Below, in pieces: positions 16,675 to 24,938 of a stretch of 64,000 nucleotides of DNA; position 1 is the first letter of the stretch; each line of letters opens with the position of its first letter. The position numbers and the translations under genes were made by a program. The notes below the pieces were generated by a model that made no database searches, had not been told where the DNA came from, and was given only the letters and a program-made list of their open reading frames with translations. Origin of the DNA: Paraclostridium sordellii (GTDB lineage Bacteria; Bacillota; Clostridia; Peptostreptococcales; Peptostreptococcaceae); NCBI RefSeq assembly GCF_000953675.1, contig NZ_LN679998.1:2251368-2315367 (forward strand), written 5' to 3'.

Positions 16675-17832
16675 TTATTTGTTATTATTTATATATTTTG
16701 GTGGCTTTGGACCTATATATTGATAGATATATGTCTTTAATCTACCATTGTATAATTTTCTTTTTTTATTAGCTTTTTTATTAAAAGCATCCTCAAAATC
16801 TTCATATGAAGTTAACATATAATAAGACCAAGTTTTAAGTTCTTTAAACGCATAACCCAAATCTTTATATAATTTTTTTACAGTTGGCTTATCTTCTAGT
16901 CTTTCTCCATAAGGAGGATTTGTTATTATAAATCCGAACTTTTCTTCGCTTTCAAAGTTTTTAGCATTAAACACCTTAAACTCCACATAGTCTTCTACAC
17001 CTGCAAGTTCTGCATTTTTACGAGCTATCATAACAGCTTCTTTATCAATATCATATCCATAAATCTTAAAATCTAAGTCAGTGTTCATCTTATCAAAAGC
17101 TTCTTTTCTAACATCCCACCATATTTTTTTATCCATAGTTGTCCAGTTTTCAGCTATAAATTCACGATTTAATCCAGGTGCCATGTTAAGTCCAAGCATA
17201 GCAGCTTCTATAACTATTGTTCCAGAACCACACATTGGATCTACTAATATCCTTCCAGGTTGCCAAGGAGTTAATTGAACCATTGCCGATGCCATAGTTT
17301 CCCTTAATGGTGCTTTAGTTGAAACTTCTCTGTATCCTCTTTTATGAAGCGCCATACCACTTGTATCTATAGCTAATGTAACAATATCTTTATGAATAAA
17401 AACTTGTATTGGATATTTTTCTTTCGTTTCTGGTAACATTCCATCTTCTTCATAACTTATTTTTAAACTCTCAACTACTGCTTTTTTTACTATTGCTTGA
17501 ATATCTGAAGTTGAAAATAACTTAGATTTTATAGATGATGCTTTAGCAACTGGAAACTCACCACCATAAGGAATATATTTAGACCAGTTAATAGCTTTTG
17601 TATTTTCAAATAAATCATTAAAAGTTTTAGCCTCAAATTCAGCAACTTTTAAAAGTACCCTTTCAGCCGTTCTTAACCATATATTAGATGTAGCAATACC
17701 TTTTTCATCAGTTCTATATGTTACTCTTCCATCTTCTGTTTTTATTATTTCATATCCTAAATTTGTTATTTCGTTTTTAAGAATTTTTTCTATTCCAAAA
17801 AAACAAGGTGTTATTAATGTATAATTTTTCAT
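16675..17832 (-). CDS. rlmL: THUMP-domain class I RNA methyltransferase (RlmL/YpsC type)
   Basis: 385 residues. The N-terminal ferredoxin-like and THUMP region (about 1-160) is followed by a Rossmann methyltransferase domain: SAM motif DPMCGSGTIVIEAA (about 188-201), YGYDIDKEAV, and catalytic NPPYGERL (about 304-311). It transfers methyl to N2 of a guanine in 23S rRNA in characterised relatives. It is 9 bp after larE and is likely co-transcribed. The precise rRNA position is inferred from family. Confidence 0.9.
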   Translation of the reverse strand: MKNYTLITPCFFGIEKILKNEITNLGYEIIKTEDGRVTYRTDEKGIATSNIWLRTAERVLLKVAEFEAKTFNDLFENTKAINWSKYIPYGGEFPVAKASSIKSKLFSTSDIQAIVKKAVVESLKISYEEDGMLPETKEKYPIQVFIHKDIVTLAIDTSGMALHKRGYREVSTKAPLRETMASAMVQLTPWQPGRILVDPMCGSGTIVIEAAMLGLNMAPGLNREFIAENWTTMDKKIWWDVRKEAFDKMNTDLDFKIYGYDIDKEAVMIARKNAELAGVEDYVEFKVFNAKNFESEEKFGFIITNPPYGERLEDKPTVKKLYKDLGYAFKELKTWSYYMLTSYEDFEDAFNKKANKKRKLYNGRLKTYIYQYIGPKPPKYINNNK

Positions 17833-17841
17833 GCCTTCCTC

Positions 17842-18651
17842 CTAGTTCTTAATTTCATCATTCATGCTCCCCATCTTATAGCCTATTAAGTCTAGAGTCA
17901 CATATTTAAATCCAATTTCAATTAGTTTATTATGAGTCTCTTTTAATAAGTCATTGTTAAAAAATTTATGTATCTCACTTTCTTCAACTTCTATTCTAGC
18001 TAACTCATTATGAGTTCTTACTCTATATTGTCTAAATCCTAAGTCTTGTAAATAATTTTCGCTTTCTTCTATCCTTCTAAGCTTTTCATTTGTTATAGCC
18101 TCTCCATAAGGTATTCTAGTAGCTAAACAAGCAAATGCAGGTTTATTAAATGTAGGTACATCTAATTCTTTAGACAATTTTCTTATATCTTCTTTAGTCA
18201 TAAAACTATCTTTAAGTGGACTTTGTACTCCTAATTCTTCTAATGCCTTCAATCCAGGTCTATAATCACTTAAATCATCTAAGTTAGTACCATCTAAAAT
18301 ATAGTCTATATTATTTTTATCAGCGATATTCTTCATCTTTGTAAATATAGCTTTTTTGCAATAATAACATCTTTTTGTATCATTATTTATAAATTCATCT
18401 ATATTAAACTCTTCTAATTTTAATACTATGTGTTTTATACCTAAGACTTTTGCATAAGCTTTTGCTTCTTCTATTTCTCTATTTGAATGCATCATTGCAT
18501 GTATTGTTACAGCTATGCAGCTTTCACCTAATGTATCTTTTGCTACTTTTAATAAAAATGTACTATCTACTCCTCCTGAAAATGCAACTAATACACTTCC
18601 AAGTTCCTTAAGTCTATCTTTTAATATATCTAGTTTTTTTGAAGTATCCAA
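17842..18651 (-). CDS. larE: LarE, ATP-dependent sacrificial sulfur transferase
   Basis: Builds the thiocarbonyl groups of the nickel-pincer cofactor used by lactate racemase LarA. The PP-loop is FSGGVDSTFLLK; DTKRCYYCKK and DGTNLDDLSDYRPG follow, then FACLATRIPYG with the conserved Cys of the sulfur-donor site. An ATG at 18714 is in frame but has no SD; GGGAGG lies 9 nt before a TTG at 18651, giving 269 residues, close to known LarE. LarA is encoded at 29174-30445; LarB and LarC are not in this window. The gene is followed by rlmL. Confidence 0.9.
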   Translation of the reverse strand: MDTSKKLDILKDRLKELGSVLVAFSGGVDSTFLLKVAKDTLGESCIAVTIHAMMHSNREIEEAKAYAKVLGIKHIVLKLEEFNIDEFINNDTKRCYYCKKAIFTKMKNIADKNNIDYILDGTNLDDLSDYRPGLKALEELGVQSPLKDSFMTKEDIRKLSKELDVPTFNKPAFACLATRIPYGEAITNEKLRRIEESENYLQDLGFRQYRVRTHNELARIEVEESEIHKFFNNDLLKETHNKLIEIGFKYVTLDLIGYKMGSMNDEIKN

Positions 18652-18757
18652 TTCCCCATACCTCCCCCATTTTCTAATACCTTTAATTATATACAATATA
18701 TAGTTTTTAATCAAACATTTTAGAATATGTATCGATATTGTAATTTTTTAGTTATAT

Positions 18758-18786
18758 TTGAGTTTTTTTGATGTTTGTTATATTAT
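18758..18786 (+). promoter_or_regulatory. SigA-type promoter
   Basis: TTGAGT (18758-18763) and TATTAT (18781-18786), 17 bp apart, stand 26 nt before the GTG of the next small gene. Confidence 0.55.
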
Positions 18787-18811
18787 ATTTTTACATAAAG
18801 GGGGAGATTTT

Positions 18812-19039
18812 GTGAGAATAGAATTTAAACATCTAGAAGATTTGCTTAGATGTAATAAAAATATAAAAATTGAATTTATAGATAATTCTAATATTTTGGA
18901 AATTAAAAATTTATCAACTGTAATTGCTAAAATAGAATTTCATAATAACAATTTAGAAGAGAATAGTGAGTATATATATAATACACTAGTAAACTTGGAA
19001 AATATTACTCTATATATTCCTAAAATATATGATAAATAA
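18812..19039 (+). CDS. Small hypothetical protein
   Basis: 75 residues, unrecognised. The GTG at 18812 has GGGGGAG 5 nt upstream; a longer frame from 18758 starts inside the promoter and is rejected. The product is soluble and rich in Asn, Ile and Glu, with alternating hydrophobic residues that suggest a small alpha/beta fold. It stands alone between divergent larE and a convergent ArsC-like gene, with a shared terminator. Confidence 0.7.
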   Translation: MRIEFKHLEDLLRCNKNIKIEFIDNSNILEIKNLSTVIAKIEFHNNNLEENSEYIYNTLVNLENITLYIPKIYDK

Positions 19040-19043
19040 TAAA

Positions 19044-19077
19044 AAAAATGTGATTAGCTAATGCTAATCACATTTTT
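19044..19077. terminator. Bidirectional terminator
   Basis: A 15-bp stem (19044-19058 with 19063-19077) with a TAAT loop between the small plus-strand gene and the minus-strand ArsC-like gene; its end overlaps the latter's stop codon. Confidence 0.93.
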
Positions 19078-19429
19078 ATAATAACTTTTCTTTCCATTCT
19101 TCTTCTTTAAAACCTATTAATAAATTTTTACCATCAAAAGCTATAGGTCTTTTTATAAGCATTCCATCACTTGATAAAATATCTAGTAATTCATCCTCGC
19201 TTGCAGTTTTTACCACATCTTTAAGTCCTAATTCTCTATATTTTACTCCACTTGTATTAAAGAACTTTTTAATCTCATACTCTCCAGTATCATACATTTG
19301 TTTTAATTCTTCTTTACTTGGAGGATTTTTTACAATTTCAATTTCTTCAAATTGTATATTATTTTCATTAAGCCAAGCCTTGGCTTTTCTAACAGTAGAT
19401 CATCTAGAATATCCATAGAATTTTAACAT
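19076..19429 (-). CDS. ArsC/Spx-family thioredoxin-fold protein with in-frame UGA at the catalytic position (probable selenoprotein)
   Basis: A conventional call would start at 19297 and keep only the last 73 residues. Reading upstream, the frame extends to an ATG at 19429 with AAGGAA 10 nt before it, and is interrupted only by TGA at 19400-19402. The full product is 117 residues, the family length: MLKFYGYSR-U-STVRKAKAW, where the family has a Cys (CSTCRKA) at the U position. The later GMLIKRPI motif is also typical. A hairpin begins 14 nt after the TGA (19370-19386) with GG in its apex, as in bacterial SECIS elements. So the catalytic Cys is probably selenocysteine. ArsC-like reduction or a Spx-like redox role is possible. 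A nonsense mutation is the alternative, but it would have to hit exactly the catalytic codon. Confidence 0.85.
19370..19386 (-). promoter_or_regulatory. Candidate bSECIS element of the ArsC-like gene
   Basis: Minus strand: a stem of AAGCC with GGCTT around the loop AAGGCTT; two more A-U pairs can close it to a GGC tip. The apical Gs lie 21-22 nt after the UGA, within the 16-37 nt window known for SelB-binding hairpins in bacteria. Confidence 0.7.
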
Positions 19430-19494
19430 TTTATCACTTTCCTTTTTCTTTTCTTATATTATTACACTAATTTAGAAAGTTTAAAACATTTTTA

Positions 19495-20796
19495 TTAATT
19501 CCATGGAACAACTTCAACCTCGCCATACCATCTATCCTTTAGTCGATTTGAATATTCTCCTTTGTAATTAATTATATATAATACAACTAACTCTACATAT
19601 CGAGTACCTATTTGAAGTATATCCCGCATATTTTCAACAGTTAAATTGGCTCTTTTATTTTTTCTAGTCGGATGTACTATATTATTTCTAAAATATGTAA
19701 ATATATCAATACCATCATCAAATTTGCTTTGTATATATTCATTAAAAATAATAAGTTCTTCTTTACCATAATTTATATTACAAATCTCTAAAAGCATTCT
19801 GATATTATCAGATGCTGTATTTTTTTCAAATTCTATATCATTTAATATTTTAGCTTTTTCAACTATTACTACATATGATAATGTTTCTAGTGCTATCTGA
19901 ATAGAAATAACATTATTTTCTATATTTATATTATCTAAAGATTCTATATACCAATCAATAACATGCTTTAAAGCTTGTCCATAATAATCATCATGTAGCT
20001 TTTTACACATTAAACTTATGTACTTTTCAATATTATGATGATTTACTACTGTATCCGACCACGTAGGAACATATTTAAAAGGAGTTGTTATTGATTCTTT
20101 CCATAGTCTAAAATTATTTTTGTCATCTTTATATCCCATTACCAAACAAATTCCAATATACCTACCCGATAAAAAATTTAATGCGTCTGAAATTTCATCT
20201 AATAATTTAAATACATAACTAGATTTAAATGCTTTATTGTCTTTTCTTCTTATTCGTCCTACATGTGTTATTATACTTCCATTTTTCTCTCTTAATTCTT
20301 CATATAACTCTTTATTGTAATCATATCGCTTATCTATTATGATTTCATATCCACTTACTTCAAAATTTATTCTTCCTGCAAATAATTTATCATCATATTT
20401 TATTAATTTACCTTGCTTTTTATCAAAATTCACAATATGAAAATCTAAATAGTCCACAAACTTATTTTTAGACTTTATAACCCCACTACTTGCATATCCG
20501 TAAATATTATTTTTATGTATATTGTTTATAGTCACATTAATAGGTTGATATCCATGCAACTCTATAATTGCTTCTAAATATTTCTTTTTTATAATTTCTA
20601 AATGCTCACTTTTGCATCCTATTATTTTAGCTTCAAAATTTATAAATGTAGGAGAACTAATTTTATAGTAAATCCGACCCTTACATTTATATAGCTTATC
20701 TAGGTAAATGCAAAAATTCCCTTCATGAATAACTATATCCTCATCAATACCATAATTTAGGTATTTAGAGGATATAGCTTCTTTTACTACCTTCAT
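19495..20796 (-). CDS. Uncharacterised protein with C-terminal HEPN-like domain (possible defence RNase)
   Basis: 433 residues, no signal or membrane segments. The C-terminal 150 residues are helical and carry FRNNIVHP, an R-x4-H motif as in HEPN ribonucleases; two helices before it contain conserved-looking YVVIVEKA and NIRMLLEIC. The N-terminal 250 residues are beta-rich and unrecognised. This two-part plan resembles ApeA-like anti-phage HEPN proteins, but I cannot confirm homology. It has its own promoter with an extended -10 (20834-20839) and stands alone between an ArsC-like gene and a GNAT cluster, fitting a single-gene accessory insertion. Confidence 0.65.
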   Translation of the reverse strand: MKVVKEAISSKYLNYGIDEDIVIHEGNFCIYLDKLYKCKGRIYYKISSPTFINFEAKIIGCKSEHLEIIKKKYLEAIIELHGYQPINVTINNIHKNNIYGYASSGVIKSKNKFVDYLDFHIVNFDKKQGKLIKYDDKLFAGRINFEVSGYEIIIDKRYDYNKELYEELREKNGSIITHVGRIRRKDNKAFKSSYVFKLLDEISDALNFLSGRYIGICLVMGYKDDKNNFRLWKESITTPFKYVPTWSDTVVNHHNIEKYISLMCKKLHDDYYGQALKHVIDWYIESLDNINIENNVISIQIALETLSYVVIVEKAKILNDIEFEKNTASDNIRMLLEICNINYGKEELIIFNEYIQSKFDDGIDIFTYFRNNIVHPTRKNKRANLTVENMRDILQIGTRYVELVVLYIINYKGEYSNRLKDRWYGEVEVVPWN

Positions 20797-20833
20797 TTTT
20801 TAGCCCACCTTCATTAAACATAGTTGTCTTAAT

Positions 20834-20842
20834 ATTATATCA
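20834..20842 (-). promoter_or_regulatory. Extended -10 promoter of the HEPN gene
   Basis: Minus strand TGATATAAT: consensus TATAAT with the TG of an extended -10. The -35 region is poor. It lies about 40 nt before the start codon. Confidence 0.55.
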
Positions 20843-20917
20843 CATTTGATAAATAAAAAAGTATTTTATCTAAATATTTTAGATTATGAAGCTTTTAATT
20901 AAATTTATAAATTTATA

Positions 20918-21508
20918 TTATTTAAAATATATTTTATACTTATATAAATCACTGACTACATATTCTTCTTTTAAAATTGAATATAGCTTTAAATCTACAT
21001 AAGATTGTTTATGAAGCTTTTCTTCTCTAAGTATTGCATCTAACTTCATATTTGCTTTTAACATAACATTTTCAGAAGCTACATTTTTACTAATACATCT
21101 AGCTTCTATTTTATTTAAATTCATATAATTAAATGCAAAGTCAACTACCACTTTCAAAGCTTCTGTAGCTATTCCCTTTCTCCAATGCTTATCACTTAGT
21201 ATATAACCAACTTCAGCTTTTCTATTTTGACTATCACATTTTGAAAAGCCGCAAATACCAATCATTTCATCATTTTCTTTTAATGATATTGCCCATGGAG
21301 TAGGTCTATTATTTTTATATCCGTCTATCATAAAATTTATCATTTTTTCTACAACTTTAATATCTTGAATTTTATCTATAATCATATATCTTGTTACATT
21401 ATCATTTGATAAAAAAGAAAAAAGTTGTTCTAAATCATTTTGATTTATCTTTCTTAATCTTATTCTATTTGTATATAAATCAGGTAGATTTTCAAATATA
21501 TTTTCCAC
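20918..21508 (-). CDS. GNAT family N-acetyltransferase (RimJ/RimL type)
   Basis: 196 residues. The N-terminal TNRIRLRKINQNDLEQLF and acetyl-CoA-binding loop region VGYILSDKHWRKGIATEALKVV are typical of RimJ/RimL-like enzymes; LNKIEARCISKN completes the fold. Start is GTG with GAGGTGAAAA. It is the last of three consecutive GNAT genes on the same strand separated by 24-25 bp. Targets may be ribosomal proteins or small molecules. Confidence 0.85.
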   Translation of the reverse strand: MENIFENLPDLYTNRIRLRKINQNDLEQLFSFLSNDNVTRYMIIDKIQDIKVVEKMINFMIDGYKNNRPTPWAISLKENDEMIGICGFSKCDSQNRKAEVGYILSDKHWRKGIATEALKVVVDFAFNYMNLNKIEARCISKNVASENVMLKANMKLDAILREEKLHKQSYVDLKLYSILKEEYVVSDLYKYKIYFK

Positions 21509-21532
21509 TTTTCACCTCTTAGTTATTATTTT

Positions 21533-22564
21533 CTATAAGTATATCTTGTAAGATTTACTTTCTTTATTCGTTTTAAACTCTTTAAAGCCAACAGATTTAA
21601 ATAATCTCTTTGACCTATTATTATAATCGTAAATTTCAGGTATGGTTATAGACTTATAACCTAACTCCTTAGCTCTATCTAATAATTTTAATATTACTTT
21701 TTTACCAATTCCAAGTCCCCAATATTTTTTATCTCCTATAACTATTGGCATATTCTCTTCTGATAAAGTCACATCACCTATAATTTTATATACTCCATCA
21801 TCCATTATTTCTATAAAATATAATTCTCCTAATTCATCCAATTTACTATACATTCTATATATAGTTTCTAGGTCATATACTTTATCTTGTACTCCTTCTG
21901 AGTTATACAAAACATCTTTATCTTGATACCATTTTAAGCCAATATCCCAATTTTCTTTTGAAAGTGTAACTAACCTTAATCGTTCATCTATCTGTAAATT
22001 TTTTGGTTTTTGATTTATTTTTAACCATTCATTTTTTAGTATATCCATATATACAATATCAGAAAACTTTCCATATTTACTATTAAAATAAGCTTCTCTT
22101 ATTATCCCTATTTCTTTAAACCCTAATTTTTTGTATAAATTTTGTGCTCTTATATTTTCTTTCATAGTTGTTAATTCAATTTTATTTAAATTTAAATTTT
22201 TAAACATAAAATCAATAAAACATCTTAGTGCATCCTCTCCATATCCTTTTCCTTGTTCATTAATTTCACATATTTTTATTCCAAATTCAGACTTTTGATT
22301 TCTTGCATCATATTCATTGTAATTAATTTCCCCTATAGGCTTTAACCCTTGTTTTTTACAAATCATAAAACACTTTTTATCATTATATAAAGAGCCATTA
22401 TTTATTTCTTTTAAAACTTTATCTTTTAAATAATTTAGACTTTGCAAAGTTCCAAATCCTAGACCTGAATCACCCATCATATTTTCATCATTCCACCACT
22501 TGTGTAAATATATTTCATCTCCAAGTTCAAATGGTCTTATGACTACGTACTTCCCTACAATCAT
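21533..22564 (-). CDS. Tandem two-domain GNAT acetyltransferase
   Basis: 343 residues containing two GNAT domains. The first (about 1-180) has VVIRPFELGDE, GIKICEINEQGKGYGEDALRCFI and LYKKLGFKEIG. The second (about 195-343) has WGLGIGKKVILKLLDRA and LFKSVGFKEF. The second acetyl-CoA loop is shorter. Fusion of two GNAT domains may make a pseudo-dimer. Its start ATG has GGAGTAAG upstream. Substrate unknown. Confidence 0.85.
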   Translation of the reverse strand: MIVGKYVVIRPFELGDEIYLHKWWNDENMMGDSGLGFGTLQSLNYLKDKVLKEINNGSLYNDKKCFMICKKQGLKPIGEINYNEYDARNQKSEFGIKICEINEQGKGYGEDALRCFIDFMFKNLNLNKIELTTMKENIRAQNLYKKLGFKEIGIIREAYFNSKYGKFSDIVYMDILKNEWLKINQKPKNLQIDERLRLVTLSKENWDIGLKWYQDKDVLYNSEGVQDKVYDLETIYRMYSKLDELGELYFIEIMDDGVYKIIGDVTLSEENMPIVIGDKKYWGLGIGKKVILKLLDRAKELGYKSITIPEIYDYNNRSKRLFKSVGFKEFKTNKESKSYKIYL

Positions 22565-22589
22565 AATAACTTACTCCTTTTTAAGCGTT

Positions 22590-23138
22590 TTAAATTTTTC
22601 TTTCATAATAAGACTCTTTAGAAATGCAATAAAATAAAGATTTAACTTCTTTATTATCTAACTGTCTTAAAATAGTTTTTTTACTTAGTTTATATTCAAA
22701 CCCACATTTTTGAATAACTCTTTTTGAGTTATAATTAGACTCTGCATGTCCACACCATATCAAGTCTAAATTTAATTCATTAAATCCATATTCAATTATA
22801 CAATTTATAGCTTCTGGCATTATACCTTTTCCCCAATACTTAGGGTTAAGCGCATAACCTAATTCTCTTTGCTTTAAATTAACTTTACTTTCATCTGGAG
22901 ATTTTTCATGTACACCTATAGTTCCTATTAGTTTATTTTCAGACTTTAAAATAATCGCATATGTTTCATTATTTTCCATAAACATGTGTATAATATTTTT
23001 ACTCTCATCTTCACTTTCATGTGGTTTCCAACCTGCATTAGGTCCAACTAATTCGCTCTTTGCATACTCAAATAAGTCTTTACTGTCACTTTCTCTAAAT
23101 TTTCTAAGAAGTAATCTATCCGTTTCTAAATTTTTCAT
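22590..23138 (-). CDS. GNAT family N-acetyltransferase
   Basis: 182 residues. LETDRLLLRKFRESDSKDLF at the N-terminus, then LGYALNPKYWGKGIMPEAI (acetyl-CoA loop) and RVIQKCGFEYK. It is first in the three-gene GNAT cluster with AGGAGG before the ATG, and is divergent from guanine deaminase. Probably acts on protein N-termini or an antibiotic-like amine; not determined. Confidence 0.87.
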   Translation of the reverse strand: MKNLETDRLLLRKFRESDSKDLFEYAKSELVGPNAGWKPHESEDESKNIIHMFMENNETYAIILKSENKLIGTIGVHEKSPDESKVNLKQRELGYALNPKYWGKGIMPEAINCIIEYGFNELNLDLIWCGHAESNYNSKRVIQKCGFEYKLSKKTILRQLDNKEVKSLFYCISKESYYERKI

Positions 23139-23231
23139 AATGTCCTCCTAATTTATTCTATTACTATAGTTATTCTTCATATAGCTTCTATATCCTACTT
23201 TTATAGACAAGTAGTAATTTAAACTTTTCAT

Positions 23232-23273
23232 TTTACGAACTTTTTTATTTATTTACACATAAAAGTTCATATA
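23232..23273 (+). promoter_or_regulatory. Candidate PurR boxes before guanine deaminase
   Basis: TTTACGAACTTT (23232-23243) matches 11 of 12 positions of the Bacillus PurBox AWWWCGAACWWT. An inverted second copy, AAAGTTCATATA (23262-23273), matches about 10 of 12. They are separated by 18 nt (16-17 in Bacillus) and overlap the promoter of a purine gene. Purine repression is a reasonable inference. Confidence 0.45.
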
Positions 23274-23280
23274 TTATAAT
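23252..23280 (+). promoter_or_regulatory. SigA-type promoter of guanine deaminase
   Basis: TTTACA (23252-23257) and consensus TATAAT (23275-23280) with a 17-bp spacer, 46 nt before the TTG start. Confidence 0.7.
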
Positions 23281-23325
23281 AATTATTACGTATTTTAATG
23301 AATTTTAAAAATAGGAGGGGTTTCA

Positions 23326-24594
23326 TTGCAAATATATAAGGGGAATATAATATTCACTAAGAATAAAAATAAATTTGAAGTTATAAAAAATGGTTTTATA
23401 GTGGTAAAAGATGGAAAGGTTATTAATGTGTATGATATTTTACCTGATAATTATAAAAATATCGACATAATAGATTATAAAGATAAACTAATAATACCAG
23501 GTATGAATGACTTACACGCTCATGCCTCACAATTTAGGAATATAGGAATGGCTATGAGTAAAGAATTGATTCCTTGGCTTAATAATTATACTTTTCCTGA
23601 AGAATCAAAGTATTCAAATTTAGATTATTCAAGTAAAATGTACAAAAAATTTGTTAAGGAAGTTTGGAAAAAAGGAACAACTAGAATAGCAGTTTTTGCT
23701 ACTATCCATAAAGATTCCACATTACAACTTATGGATATTTTCGAAAAATCTGGTTTAGGTGCATTTGTTGGAAAAGTAAATATGAATATAAATTGTCTAG
23801 ATGAATTATTAGAAGATACATATCAATCAATTATAGATACAGAAGAAATTTTAAAAAGATATTCATCTGAGAATAATTTAGTAAAACCTATAATAACTCC
23901 AAGGTTTATTCCTAGCTGTGATAGTGAATTATTAAGTGCTTTAGGAGAATTAGCATTTAAATACAGCATTCCTATTCAATCCCACCTTTCTGAAAATTTA
24001 GGTGAAATTAAATGGGTTAAAGAGCTTCAGCCAGAATCAAGGTTTTATGGAGATGCCTATAATAAATTTAATTTATTTGGCCAAACAAAAACATTAATGG
24101 CACATTGTGTATACTCAAGTGATGAAGAGTTAGATCTTATGAAAAAAAATAACGTTACCGCTGTACACTGCCCTTTCTCTAATTTAAATTTAGCCAGTGG
24201 CATAATGCCAATTAGAAGATTCTTAGATAAAGGAATATCAGTAGCTCTTGGATCTGATATTAGTGGGGGACATGAATTATCAATGTTTAAAGTTATTGTA
24301 AATACTATACAATCTTCTAAAGTTTGTTGGTTAAACTCTAATAAAGAATTTGATTTTTTAAATTTATCTGAAGCATTTTATTTAGCTACAAAAGGTGGAG
24401 GAAGTTTCTTTGGGAAAGTTGGAAGTTTTGAAAAAGATTATGATTTTGATGCATTGATTATAGATGATGAAAATCTTAATCATGATAACTATTCTTTAAT
24501 GGAAAGATTGGAGAGATTTATATACCTTGGAGATGATAGAAATATAGTCCATAGGTACGTACGTGGTAATCTAATTGATGAACCTAATTTTTAA
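23326..24594 (+). CDS. guaD: Guanine deaminase (amidohydrolase family)
   Basis: 422 residues. It deaminates guanine to xanthine using one metal ion. Metal ligands: LHAHASQ (about residues 65-71), SHLSEN (His about 219), the AHC motif in LMAHCVYSS, and GSDISGG (Asp about 309). HCPFSNLNLASG is the guanine deaminase signature. The start is TTG with AGGAGGGG 5 nt upstream. It is monocistronic, with PurR-like boxes at its promoter. Confidence 0.9.
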   Translation: MQIYKGNIIFTKNKNKFEVIKNGFIVVKDGKVINVYDILPDNYKNIDIIDYKDKLIIPGMNDLHAHASQFRNIGMAMSKELIPWLNNYTFPEESKYSNLDYSSKMYKKFVKEVWKKGTTRIAVFATIHKDSTLQLMDIFEKSGLGAFVGKVNMNINCLDELLEDTYQSIIDTEEILKRYSSENNLVKPIITPRFIPSCDSELLSALGELAFKYSIPIQSHLSENLGEIKWVKELQPESRFYGDAYNKFNLFGQTKTLMAHCVYSSDEELDLMKKNNVTAVHCPFSNLNLASGIMPIRRFLDKGISVALGSDISGGHELSMFKVIVNTIQSSKVCWLNSNKEFDFLNLSEAFYLATKGGGSFFGKVGSFEKDYDFDALIIDDENLNHDNYSLMERLERFIYLGDDRNIVHRYVRGNLIDEPNF

Positions 24595-24691
24595 ATTATA
24601 ACATTTATTTACACTTTTAAAACTTAAGTTCTAGTAAATAATAATTTAAAGATATTATTTATCTAAACTTAAATAAAAGGAGTTTTATAAT

Positions 24692-24901
24692 ATGTCTAAG
24701 TTTACAGGAATAGTTAAATGGTTTGATAATGATAGAGGATACGGATTTATATCAGCTAATGATGGTAATGATGTATTTGTTCATCACTCAAACGTAAAAG
24801 AAAATGGTCATTGCAAAGATTTACATGAAGGAGAAGAAGTTACTTTTGATGTTATTGATGCACCTAAAGGTCCTTCAGCTATAAATGTCCATAAAAATTA
24901 A
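24692..24901 (+). CDS. cspA: Cold-shock protein
   Basis: 69 residues, a single cold-shock domain. RNP1 is DRGYGFIS and RNP2 is DVFVHHS; GIVKWFD at the start is typical. It binds single-stranded RNA and DNA as an RNA chaperone. There is a good SD (AAAGGAG) and an AT-rich 5' leader of about 100 nt, as often seen for csp mRNAs, and the gene is followed immediately by a strong terminator. Confidence 0.96.
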   Translation: MSKFTGIVKWFDNDRGYGFISANDGNDVFVHHSNVKENGHCKDLHEGEEVTFDVIDAPKGPSAINVHKN

Positions 24902-24938
24902 AAAAGAGCATACAGTAAACTTACTGTATGCTCTTTTT
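24901..24938. terminator. Bidirectional terminator csp / coiled-coil lipoprotein
   Basis: An 18-bp perfect stem (24901-24918 with 24921-24938) with a 2-nt tip, containing AGAGCATACAG; T-runs on both strands. It begins inside the csp stop region. Confidence 0.95.

Noticed and set aside
18758-18811. Longer N-terminus for the small plus-strand gene
   Set aside because: The extra codons lie on the promoter; GGGGGAG points to GTG 18812.
19400-19402. UGA in the ArsC-like gene as sequencing error or pseudogene
   Set aside because: The rest of the frame is intact, the codon is exactly the catalytic Cys, a SECIS-like hairpin follows, and copA shows the same pattern. Not excluded without genome data.
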